NCBI GenBank assembly: GCA_030625775.1
Contig: DAOUQC010000007.1
Location: forward strand, 41,782-105,781
DNA: 64,000 bases
Direction: 5' to 3'
Source of the DNA: Verrucomicrobiota bacterium
Lineage (GTDB): Bacteria; Verrucomicrobiota; Verrucomicrobiia; Verrucomicrobiales; DEV007
The position numbers and the translations under genes were made by a program. This document shows, piece by piece, positions 15,549 through 23,633 of this stretch. The notes beneath the pieces are model-generated. The model saw only the letters and a list, made by a program, of their open reading frames with translations. It had not been told where the DNA came from and ran no database searches. Position 1 is the first letter of the stretch, and the number at the start of each line of letters is the position of its first letter.

Positions 15549-17738
15549 ATGCGTTTATCACAAAATCTTGTTCGTCGAGGTGGTTTTCTGGCTGCCTGTA
15601 TTGGTTTATTTTTATTTGCCGGAGGGGCACCCCAGCTGCAGGCACAGGATGCTGCGTCCAATGGCAAGACCATCATCATTCTGGATGCTTCTGGATCGAT
15701 GTGGGGAGATGTGAAGGGTGGGGTGAAAATTGATATTGCCAAAAAAGCAATTCGCGATTTGCTGCCAACGATTGAAGATGGTGTAGAGATTGGCCTGATG
15801 GCTTACGGGCATCGCAAGAAGGGGGATTGCTCGGACATTGAATTACTGGTGCCTCCCGCTGCGGGAAACCGCGCTGCGATTCTGAAGGCGGTGGATGGAA
15901 TTGTGCCGAAGGGCAAAACACCGCTTTGTGATGCGGTGTTGATCGCGGCGGCTTCTCTTCAGTTTGAAGAGAACAAAGCCAGTGTGATTTTGATTTCCGA
16001 TGGCATCGAAACCTGTGACAAGGATCCTTGTGTGGTTGGAGAACAGTTGGAGGCCAAGGGCATCGACTTTGTCTGTCATGTGGTGGCTTTTGACATCACG
16101 CGGGATAAGAATGCCGGACTGGATTGCCTTGCCAATAAAACCGGGGGGCTTTATTTGGAAGCCAGGGATGCGGCTAGTCTGAAAGATGCGCTCAACCAGG
16201 TGGTGAAAGCGACGGTGAAAAAGCCGGTGATGGAGAAAAAAACCTATCTGCTTTTACGGGGCAAAGACGGAGAAGGTAAATTGTTGCCTAAAGGAGTGAA
16301 GTTTGCCATCTACAAAGGCGACGAAGTGAAGGGCGAGCCGATGTATCAAGGGGGAGGAGGAGAGTTCAAAACCGAGTTGGCTGCCGGTGAATACACGGTG
16401 ACCGGCGAGTTTGGTAAAATGAAAGCAGAAAGCACGCTGCAGATCCCGGAAGGCAAGACGGGAATTCACGAGATGGTTTTCAAGGCTTTGGGGTTGACCT
16501 TGCATGCGGTCATGGCAGAGGGCGACAAGCCGATCCAAAAGGGCATGGCCTGGAGTATTTACCGGGCAGAGGACGGGACGGAAGGCAAATCGCTGGAGGA
16601 CTCTTATAAAGCCGAGCCGGTGTTTAATTTGGAAGCAGGGAAATACATTGTCCGTGCGCGTTTTGAGGAATCGAGGGTGGAGAAGGTGGTGGAGATTGAG
16701 GAGGGCACGGGTCGTGAGCTGACGTTGATATTGGGATCCGGGGTTCTGGTGGCTCAGGCGAAGATGAGTGAAGGCAGTGATCTGCTCAGCAAAGGTTTGT
16801 CGTGGAGCCTGGTGAATGCCGAGCCGAATAGCGAAGGTGAGTTTCCCGAGCTGGTTCATTCTTACGAATCCAAAACCAATTTGGTGGTGGCTGCTGGCAA
16901 ATATTTGCTGAAGGTCAGATACGGGGAGTCGAATACACAAAAAGAAGTCGAGGTGAAAGCGGGAGAAAAAACAGCAGTGGTGCTGACTTTTGGGGCGGGT
17001 ACGGTGGTGGCAAAGGCGGTTTTTGTGGAAGGTGGAGAGGTATTGGAAAAAGGTTTGTCGTGGTCTTTGCAGAGCCCGCTGAATTCGGAAGGGGAGCGTA
17101 GAGAGGTGGCTCATTCCTACTCGGCTATCACGGAATTCAAGGTGCCGTCTGGAACCTATTTGTTGAAGTTGAAACGCGGGGAGGCGGTAGCAGAGAAAGA
17201 GGTCGAAGTGGCTTCCGGGGAGAAGACCGAACTGACCTTGTCATTGAATGCGGGGATCTGGAAAGGGCAGGCTCTGATGGCGGAAGGGGCGGCGGAAGCG
17301 GTCACCAAGGACACTTCGTGGACGGTCTATAAACCTGATGGAGAAGGTGGCCGCAAACAAGTGGCTCACGCGTATTCAAAAGGTGAGTTTGTTTTGCCGG
17401 CGGGCACTTACAGCCTGCTGTTGAAACGAGGGGCGGCCACGGTGGAAAAAGAGATTTCAGTTTCTGCGGGGAAGGTGAACAGTGATCAATTGGTATTGAA
17501 TGCGGGAGTCGTGGCTTTAGAGGGGGAGGGGAAAAAGGCCGCAAAAATCGAGGTTTTTTTGGTCGGAGAAGGTGAGCGTAAATCGATTGTTCAGAGTTAC
17601 GGCAACAAGCAGAAGTATTATCTGCCGGCGGGAGCTTATGAGGCGAAGTTTACCCGCACGGTGGGTGATGAGAAGAAAGCGAGCGAGGCCAAGTTTACGG
17701 TCCAAGCGGGGAAGTTTTTGAAGGTGGAGTTGAAGTGA
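15549..17738 (+). CDS. Secreted VWA-domain protein with six tandem C-terminal modules
   Basis: A 729-residue exported protein. After a signal peptide (about 1-32, ending AQA/AQD) comes a von Willebrand A domain at about 38-220. It has an intact metal-ion-dependent adhesion site: D46-A-S48-G-S50, T124 in GKTPLCDA, and D151 in LISDG. Extra cysteines (GDCSDIE, ETCDKDPC, DCLANK) suggest disulfides. The rest, residues 231-729, is six repeats of about 75-86 residues with the recurring pattern AEG...KGLSWSL...HSY...LPAGTYLLK...G...EKEVEV.AGE.T...L. The VWA part resembles periplasmic Mg2+-dependent ligand-binding proteins; the repeats look like carboxypeptidase-regulatory/PEGA-type beta modules. It follows the cytochrome gene by 78 bases. 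Confidence 0.85.
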   Translation: MRLSQNLVRRGGFLAACIGLFLFAGGAPQLQAQDAASNGKTIIILDASGSMWGDVKGGVKIDIAKKAIRDLLPTIEDGVEIGLMAYGHRKKGDCSDIELLVPPAAGNRAAILKAVDGIVPKGKTPLCDAVLIAAASLQFEENKASVILISDGIETCDKDPCVVGEQLEAKGIDFVCHVVAFDITRDKNAGLDCLANKTGGLYLEARDAASLKDALNQVVKATVKKPVMEKKTYLLLRGKDGEGKLLPKGVKFAIYKGDEVKGEPMYQGGGGEFKTELAAGEYTVTGEFGKMKAESTLQIPEGKTGIHEMVFKALGLTLHAVMAEGDKPIQKGMAWSIYRAEDGTEGKSLEDSYKAEPVFNLEAGKYIVRARFEESRVEKVVEIEEGTGRELTLILGSGVLVAQAKMSEGSDLLSKGLSWSLVNAEPNSEGEFPELVHSYESKTNLVVAAGKYLLKVRYGESNTQKEVEVKAGEKTAVVLTFGAGTVVAKAVFVEGGEVLEKGLSWSLQSPLNSEGERREVAHSYSAITEFKVPSGTYLLKLKRGEAVAEKEVEVASGEKTELTLSLNAGIWKGQALMAEGAAEAVTKDTSWTVYKPDGEGGRKQVAHAYSKGEFVLPAGTYSLLLKRGAATVEKEISVSAGKVNSDQLVLNAGVVALEGEGKKAAKIEVFLVGEGERKSIVQSYGNKQKYYLPAGAYEAKFTRTVGDEKKASEAKFTVQAGKFLKVELK
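16239..17735 (+). repeat. Six tandem beta modules within the VWA protein
   Basis: The protein-level modules fall at residues 231-316, 317-399, 400-485, 486-570, 571-654 and 655-729. Modules 3, 4 and 5 are closest to one another, sharing KGLSWSL or SWTVY, HSYS or HAYS, and KEVEV or KEISV. Modules 1 and 6 are the most diverged. The pattern fits stepwise internal duplication. Confidence 0.8.
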
Positions 17739-17958
17739 TGCTTTGGGAAGTGGATGAAGAGTGCCAATCTTTACCGTATCGTCAAACACTGCACCAAAGT
17801 CATGGCCAGCGAGGGCAGGAAGGACAAGGGCGTTCCGGCTTCCGCACGGGGCAAGTGGCGATAGGCATCAAAAAGGCCCATTTCATCAACAACAGGGAAA
17901 TGAAGGCGGAAATTTTAATCGCATCTTCGATAACGATGAGCGATAGCAAATGACTGAG
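17739..17958. other. Intergenic region between convergent genes
   Basis: This 220-base gap separates the VWA gene and the minus-strand HzsA-like gene. A 72-codon plus-strand open frame and a 36-codon frame starting at 17754 exist, but neither shows a recognisable protein pattern. I see no clear terminator. Confidence 0.4.
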
Positions 17959-20415
17959 CTATTTTCCAACTTCTGGCTGATACCACAGGGATTGCCAATA
18001 ACGTTGATCAAGCTGGTAGGGGTTCACCTTTTCTTTTGCCGGATCAAAGGATTCGGGGAGAATGCCGAAACGTTTCATTTCCCGAATGTATTCCGGGCGG
18101 GCTTTGAAGTTTGGCATGTCGAAGCGAGTGACTTCATTGAGTTTGTCTTTTCCAGCTCGGATCATGGCTAGTATCGTCTGGTAATCCGGGTCTTGGCTGT
18201 CTTTAAATATTTCGATAGGTTTTGACTTTCCGTCCTTGCCGGAACTTGTGCAGGCACCCTCACCGCCGGCTTGTTTGGAGAGTGGGCCAAGCAGGATCAG
18301 AGATTGTTCGGGTTGGGTGAGATTGAAAACAATATGGCGGGCGGTCTGCAGCATCTTGTCGTGGGGTTCGGGTTTCCAGAAACTGATATCGCGTTCGTCT
18401 GACAGATTGAGGGGTAGGCGGGATTTTTTAGTGTGGCAGGAAGCGCAGCGACGCTTGATGGCTTCCGCACCCTTCAGCGAAGTAGGCCATTGGGAGTCAT
18501 TATTGAGCTCTTGTTTGTTTTGCTGGTAACCGCCGATCATACCGCTGCCGAGGGAGGCGTAAGTTCCTGGATACACCGCAGCCGACTCGATCCAGTAGCG
18601 GATTTTTTTGATTTCACCCGGAGAGAGTTGTGCACCGTAGTGTTCGCCATTGAGCTTTTTCATCAGCGGGCTGGAGGCGGCCCCGATCTCGTAGGGTTCG
18701 TAGTTGGCGTGTGTCCGGTTGCGGCCATCGGCGAATTGTCCGTGAATGGTCAGGTTGAAATAACTGTGACTGAACATCGGTCCCCGATCTCCGGTTAACA
18801 GAATGCCACCGTCTCGTTGTGCAGGGCTGTGGCATTGCACGCAGTGTTTGTCCAGAATGGGTTGGATGTCTCGCGGGAAGTCGAAGACTTCCGGAATACC
18901 ATCGATCTTGCGGATCTTGCTGGCGGCCCGTGTGGCGGCAAGCGGAAGGGCTTTGGCGGGCTCGGCTACGGTCGTGCGTTTTTCGTGGCAGCCTATGCAA
19001 CTGAGCATCTCACCCGGCATGACGGAGGTGAAGCTGTGCATGCGTTTGACGCTGTCTTCTTTTTCATCGAGAGCGATGAAAAAGACCGAACGGTTGGCGG
19101 GCACTTCAAAAAAGGCCGAGCCATCTTCTTCGACCGGCACCGTGCCGAGCAAACGTTCGAGAGTGAATGATCCGCCGTAGGTGAGCGGATCCATGCCGCC
19201 GGTGAAATTGATCGGTTTGGGCAAGGCTTCCATCACCAGCAATTTTTTGATCGTTCCCTTTTTCACGCTGCCCATTTTCTGTCCGATGTAAACATTCGTC
19301 AGCAGCATGGTGCCGGTGCTTTTTGATTCATCGATGCGCTTGGGCAGCATTCTCTCGCGCGGGTGTTTGATGAGCGGGCGGGGTTCATGGATGCTCAGTT
19401 CTTTTGGGAAGGTTTTTTCAGGTAGTTGGAAGGCGGGCAGTTCGACTCCCTCACGGTTGAGGGCGACCAGATCACGTCCCCGTGCTGCGATGAAGACATC
19501 TTTGCTTAGTGCGTAGGGATCGCGGTAGATGTCTTCGCTGGTGAGGTATTTTTTTGACTTCAGATCATCCGGGCCGTTTGCATTCGAAAGCAGAATCACT
19601 TTTCCGGCATGTTCCCGGCGTCCGTGTCCGGGGGATTCAATCAGGATCACCTCTTCGGATTCAGGCACGGGTTTGGCATCGATCAGCACGCCTCCCGGAT
19701 GCATGTTGCCGTAGTAGATTTTTTGTTCGGTGCCGTCGGGGTTCATCGTCCACAGGTGGTGGAATACCATCTGGCTGCGGTCGATGTATTCCCAGCGTTG
19801 GTACATGACGCGGCCGTCGGGCAGGGTCCAGGGTGTGTTGTCGTGTTCGAGATTGGGGGAGAGTTGGCGCACGTTCTGTCCTTTGCTGTCGGATTGGTAA
19901 ATGGTTCCCACCTGGGTCAACCAGCAGTTCACCCAGCGCTTGGCGCGGGTTGAGACAAAGACGATGCCGCCGTCCGGTTGATAGGAGGGTTCGTAATCAT
20001 CGTAGGATCCCGATGTCAGCTGTTCGAGCCCGGAGCCATCGGTATTGATTTCATAAAGGTGAAAATTTTCACTGTGTCCTTTGCGATAGGAAAAGAGAAT
20101 TTTTTCACCACTGTAGTGAACGGCGGGATCCCGGATGGTGCCATTTTTGTCTTCGAGCAGGATGTCGACGGCTCCGGTTTTCAAATTCAAAATACAAAGA
20201 TGGCCGCCGTTTGAATAGAGTTTGGAATCCTTATCACAGGAATAATATCCAATATTCGCATACCAGTGACCGTCCCGAACCTGGCCTCTGCTGGCAAAGA
20301 CAATTTGTTCACAGCCCTGGTCAAGGATCAGCTTGCGGCCGGTTTCTATTTCTCCGCCAGATGCTCTGGTAAAAATCGCCATGAGCAGCACAGCGAGGAT
20401 GGCTTGTATTCTCAT
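17959..20415 (-). CDS. HzsA-like tri-haem c-type cytochrome with propeller domain (paralogue 1)
   Basis: An 818-residue exported protein with a signal peptide (1-20) and a GGAG ribosome-binding site. Residues about 90-350 hold WD40/PD40-type beta-propeller blades (DGSGLEQLTSGSYDDYEPSYQPDGGIVFVSTR; NPDGTEQKIYYGN). A conserved LLGTVPVEEDGSAFFEVPANRSVFFIALDE bridge then leads to haem sites CIGCH (473-477), CVQCH (525-529) and CASCH (657-661). The layout matches proteins annotated as related to hydrazine synthase subunit A. No HzsB/C genes are present, so hydrazine synthesis is not implied. The protein probably has an unknown periplasmic redox role. It is divergent from paralogue 2. Confidence 0.85.
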   Translation of the reverse strand: MRIQAILAVLLMAIFTRASGGEIETGRKLILDQGCEQIVFASRGQVRDGHWYANIGYYSCDKDSKLYSNGGHLCILNLKTGAVDILLEDKNGTIRDPAVHYSGEKILFSYRKGHSENFHLYEINTDGSGLEQLTSGSYDDYEPSYQPDGGIVFVSTRAKRWVNCWLTQVGTIYQSDSKGQNVRQLSPNLEHDNTPWTLPDGRVMYQRWEYIDRSQMVFHHLWTMNPDGTEQKIYYGNMHPGGVLIDAKPVPESEEVILIESPGHGRREHAGKVILLSNANGPDDLKSKKYLTSEDIYRDPYALSKDVFIAARGRDLVALNREGVELPAFQLPEKTFPKELSIHEPRPLIKHPRERMLPKRIDESKSTGTMLLTNVYIGQKMGSVKKGTIKKLLVMEALPKPINFTGGMDPLTYGGSFTLERLLGTVPVEEDGSAFFEVPANRSVFFIALDEKEDSVKRMHSFTSVMPGEMLSCIGCHEKRTTVAEPAKALPLAATRAASKIRKIDGIPEVFDFPRDIQPILDKHCVQCHSPAQRDGGILLTGDRGPMFSHSYFNLTIHGQFADGRNRTHANYEPYEIGAASSPLMKKLNGEHYGAQLSPGEIKKIRYWIESAAVYPGTYASLGSGMIGGYQQNKQELNNDSQWPTSLKGAEAIKRRCASCHTKKSRLPLNLSDERDISFWKPEPHDKMLQTARHIVFNLTQPEQSLILLGPLSKQAGGEGACTSSGKDGKSKPIEIFKDSQDPDYQTILAMIRAGKDKLNEVTRFDMPNFKARPEYIREMKRFGILPESFDPAKEKVNPYQLDQRYWQSLWYQPEVGK

Positions 20416-20485
20416 TTCTACTCCGGGGGTTAAGGTGTGATTTGATAACTATAAAGCTACTGGTAGCAATTTCTGTGCAGGAAGT

Positions 20486-20510
20486 GGCAAAATAGTATGC
20501 GTTTTTTGCC
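20486..20510. promoter_or_regulatory. Inverted repeat in the divergent HzsA-like promoter region
   Basis: GGCAAAA and TTTTGCC form a perfect seven-base inverted repeat with an 11-base spacer, inside the 143-base gap between two divergent HzsA-like genes (starts 20415 and 20559). Its position suits a shared operator for coordinated control. No cognate regulator is visible nearby. Confidence 0.35.
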
Positions 20511-20558
20511 ATACACAATCTTGACTGTGTCGTGAGGATATTGTTAGTCAAAGGAGCT

Positions 20559-23048
20559 ATGAAAACGGGACAAGGATTGATCGTGATTGGTTTGGTATTA
20601 TGGTCAATGGTCTATGCTGGGTATGGGAGTGAAAATAGCCATGAGTCTTTGCAAGCGGCAATCGAACACATCTCCCAATCTTTCGGAAAGAATTACCCAG
20701 ACGGACCTAAGTACCTGGCTGCATTGGACAGGATCGCTGATTCTTCCAGCCAGGCATTTAAGGATTTGCAGCGCGAGGCTTTGATTGCCAACCCCCTTGT
20801 CAGTCGGCATCCGATCCTTTTTGTCGAACGTCGGCAGTATCCTAGCGATCACCATAATACGGGCAATCTGTTTCAGGCAGGTGAGGTCAATGCCAAAAAG
20901 TTTGAATTCATGGCCGGGGGTGCGCTTAAGACTGTGAACCTTGCAAATGGAGAGGTAAAGGCACTCATCCATTCAGATCGTGGTATGCCGCGTGATCCGG
21001 AAGTTCGCTTTGACGGGAAGGAGATTGTTTTTTCCCTGCGCCACGGCCCCAGGGATGATTACCACATTTACAAGATCAAACCCGATGGGTCTGATCTTGT
21101 GCAGCTAACTTTTGCTAATGGGGTGAGTGACACAGACCCATTTTATCTTTCAGATGGAGGTATTGCATTCGGCTCGACGCGGGAGCCGAAGTACTGCGCC
21201 TGTAACCGCCATATCATGCGCAACCTGTTTCGAATGGAGTCTGATGGTGCGAATATTCTGCAGATAGGCAAGAGTATCGAGAATGAGGGTCATGGGATTC
21301 AGATGCCCGATGGGTCTCTATTGTACAATCGGTGGGAGTATGTGGATCGCAACTTTGGAGGTGGGCAGGGACTCTGGCTTAGTAACCCTGACGGCACCGG
21401 TCACAATCTTTATTACGGCCAGAGCACTCCTCATGCTATGCTCAATGCGCGTCCGATTCCCGGCAGCAATAAAATAATCTGTATCCTGTCATCCTGCCAT
21501 GACCGTCCCTGGGGTGCACTTACTATCCTGGATCGTACGTTGGGAGCAGAGGGAAAAAAGCCCGTAATTCAAACATGGCCAGCATCGGCGCGTGATCTTA
21601 TTGCAGGCAAAGAAAGTAACTACGCCGACAGTGGTGGGTTCGACGTCTTCAAGAAGGTTCTCCCAAAGTATGAGGACCCTTTTGCGCTGGATGAACATAC
21701 ATTCCTGGTTTCCCGCCTTGTTGGTTCAGATGAAAAAATGGGTATTTATCTGGTCGACACTTTTGGCAATGAATTTCTCCTGCACATGGCTGATTCGAAT
21801 ATGGGCTGTTATGACCCGATGCCAGCCGCGCCATCGAAGACACCAGCTGTGGTTCCTGCCAGGCGCAACTATACTGATAAGAATGGTTATTTTTTTGTTG
21901 CCAACGTTTATGAGGGCACCCATCTGAAAGGAGTAAAGTCTGGATCGGTGAAATCGATTCGTGTGGTCGAGGGCCCTCCAAAACTATTCTGGACCGAGGG
22001 TCGCTGGGATGGACAGGGGAGGGAATCGCCTGCAATGAACTGGCACGATTTTAACAATAAGACTATTCTAGGAACCGTGCCAGTGTCGGAAGACGGCTCT
22101 GCGTATTTTGAAGTTCCAGCTGATCGGTTTGTTTTTTTTCAGATGCTGGATGACAAGGGGAAGATGATCCAGTCCATGCGTAGCGGTGTGGTGGTTCAAC
22201 CCGGTGAGTTGAATTCTTGTGTGGGGTGCCATGAGGACCGGTTTAATACACCGAAGTCGGCCATTTCCTATTCCTCTGCTGCTTTGAAGGGTGAACCGAG
22301 CAAGCTCGAGGGCTGGTATGGTGCTGCCCGGCACTTCAGTTTCCTAAAAGAAGTGCAGCCGGTTTTCGACAAGCGCTGTGTGGAGTGTCATGACTACGGA
22401 AAAAAGGAGGGTGAGAAATTGAACCTTGCTGCGGATAAAACACTGGTTTTCAACACGGCCTACATGGAACTGCAGCGGAAAAAGTACGTCGGGAGTATCG
22501 GCGGTGGGCCCAACGCAATCATGGAAGCCTATTCCTGGGGATCGCATGCCAGCAAACTTATCAAGCGTTTGGATACCAGTCACTGTGGCGAGAACCTGTC
22601 GGCGGAAGAATATGACCGGATCGTAACCTGGCTTGATTTGAATGCTCCATATTATCCTACCTATGCCAGCGCCTATGATACGAATCCTGCGGGGCGTTCT
22701 CCTCTTGGTAGTCAGCAGTTGGAGCGGTTAAAGGAGCTGACTGGGAAGGGCATCAGTCTGCGCCATGGCGCAGCTCCAATGATCTCTTTTGACCGACCTG
22801 AACTCAGTCCGATTTTAAGAGGTATGAAGGAGTTGAATGTCAAGGCCTATGGGGAAGCCCTGGCTATTATTCGGGCTGGACAGGCGATATTGAAGGAAAA
22901 ACCCCGTGGAGATATGGAGGGCTTCCAGGCATCCCAAACTGATCAGAACCGGAAAAAAAAATACGATAGGCTCTGGACACACCAGCTCAAGGTTCGTTCA
23001 GCGATAGCCGAGGGCAGGAAAATTTACGATAAAGAACTGGTTGATTGA
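20559..23048 (+). CDS. HzsA-like di-haem c-type cytochrome with propeller domain (paralogue 2)
   Basis: An 829-residue exported protein starting at ATG 20559 behind AAGGAG; the GTG nine codons upstream is less likely. It has a signal peptide (1-22), a helical segment at about 28-80, and propeller blades (DDYHIYKIKPDGSDLVQLTF; GLWLSNPDGTGHNLYYG). The conserved bridge ILGTVPVSEDGSAYFEVPADR follows, then haem sites CVGCH (554-558) and CVECH (607-611). The third haem site of paralogue 1 is absent. As for the other copies, HzsA similarity is structural; reaction and partner are unknown. A remnant of a sulfatase gene lies just downstream. Confidence 0.85.
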   Translation: MKTGQGLIVIGLVLWSMVYAGYGSENSHESLQAAIEHISQSFGKNYPDGPKYLAALDRIADSSSQAFKDLQREALIANPLVSRHPILFVERRQYPSDHHNTGNLFQAGEVNAKKFEFMAGGALKTVNLANGEVKALIHSDRGMPRDPEVRFDGKEIVFSLRHGPRDDYHIYKIKPDGSDLVQLTFANGVSDTDPFYLSDGGIAFGSTREPKYCACNRHIMRNLFRMESDGANILQIGKSIENEGHGIQMPDGSLLYNRWEYVDRNFGGGQGLWLSNPDGTGHNLYYGQSTPHAMLNARPIPGSNKIICILSSCHDRPWGALTILDRTLGAEGKKPVIQTWPASARDLIAGKESNYADSGGFDVFKKVLPKYEDPFALDEHTFLVSRLVGSDEKMGIYLVDTFGNEFLLHMADSNMGCYDPMPAAPSKTPAVVPARRNYTDKNGYFFVANVYEGTHLKGVKSGSVKSIRVVEGPPKLFWTEGRWDGQGRESPAMNWHDFNNKTILGTVPVSEDGSAYFEVPADRFVFFQMLDDKGKMIQSMRSGVVVQPGELNSCVGCHEDRFNTPKSAISYSSAALKGEPSKLEGWYGAARHFSFLKEVQPVFDKRCVECHDYGKKEGEKLNLAADKTLVFNTAYMELQRKKYVGSIGGGPNAIMEAYSWGSHASKLIKRLDTSHCGENLSAEEYDRIVTWLDLNAPYYPTYASAYDTNPAGRSPLGSQQLERLKELTGKGISLRHGAAPMISFDRPELSPILRGMKELNVKAYGEALAIIRAGQAILKEKPRGDMEGFQASQTDQNRKKKYDRLWTHQLKVRSAIAEGRKIYDKELVD

Positions 23049-23278
23049 TAGTTAAAACAAGCATTTGAGGGAGGGTGCGATTCATTTTGTGAAGACACTC
23101 GAAAAATGGGAGGTACTGTGATAGTCGACTTCCCGGGTTATCACCTCGACTGTTCATCAGTGATCGTGAGTAATTCACTGGCTCTTTGCATCCTCAGAGA
23201 AGTCAGGTGCTGCATCGGGCTGCGACTGAGTTGCTTCTTTACAGAGTCGGCGTAAGTGCTCCTCACAGGCACAGGTAA

Positions 23279-23542
23279 GTTGGGCCAGGTCTCCTAGAGC
23301 TCAGTTTCTATCACAGTGAGGTTCCACCTTTTTTCACAGTTTCCACAAACGATCATCTCTATAGTGGTGCAGCGGCAATACCATTTGCAGGAAAACCCAA
23401 CTCGCAAGTTGTGGAGGGAAGGATTCGGCCAGGCGCATCACTGGCTCAACTTTACGATCTGAAAAAGGATCCTGCCCAGACAAAGAATACTTATTTGGAA
23501 CATACCCATGTCGTTGCAAAAGCTTGGGGCTATTTTGCATGA
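23279..23542 (+). pseudogene. Sulfatase C-terminal remnant
   Basis: Reading in frame from just after a TAA at 23276 to the TGA at 23540-23542 gives about 87 codons. The last 40 or so match a sulfatase C-terminus: NDHLYSGA, then PNSQVVEGRIRPGASLAQ and LYDLKKDPAQTKNTYLEH. The elements 'LYDL..DP.QTKN' and 'H..VV' are the usual end of type I sulfatases. No start codon, catalytic cysteine or metal site is present, and stops interrupt the frame upstream. This is best read as a decayed gene. The rest of the 585-base gap (23049-23278 and 23543-23633) shows nothing recognisable. Confidence 0.65.
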
Positions 23543-23633
23543 CTATTGATCCAAGATACCATCCACAAAACCGCTGGGCTGGATCAATCTCAAGCAATGA
23601 GTGCATTGCCAATAAACTAGCTGATTTTCCCCG

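Noticed and set aside
16254..17114. A 286-codon minus-strand frame inside the VWA gene
   Set aside because: It is the reverse-strand shadow of the repeat modules, and its histidine- and arginine-rich composition is that of a shadow.
17735..17953. A 72-codon plus-strand open frame after the VWA gene
   Set aside because: Its residues show no recognisable pattern, it overlaps the end of the VWA gene, and the region reads as ordinary intergenic sequence.
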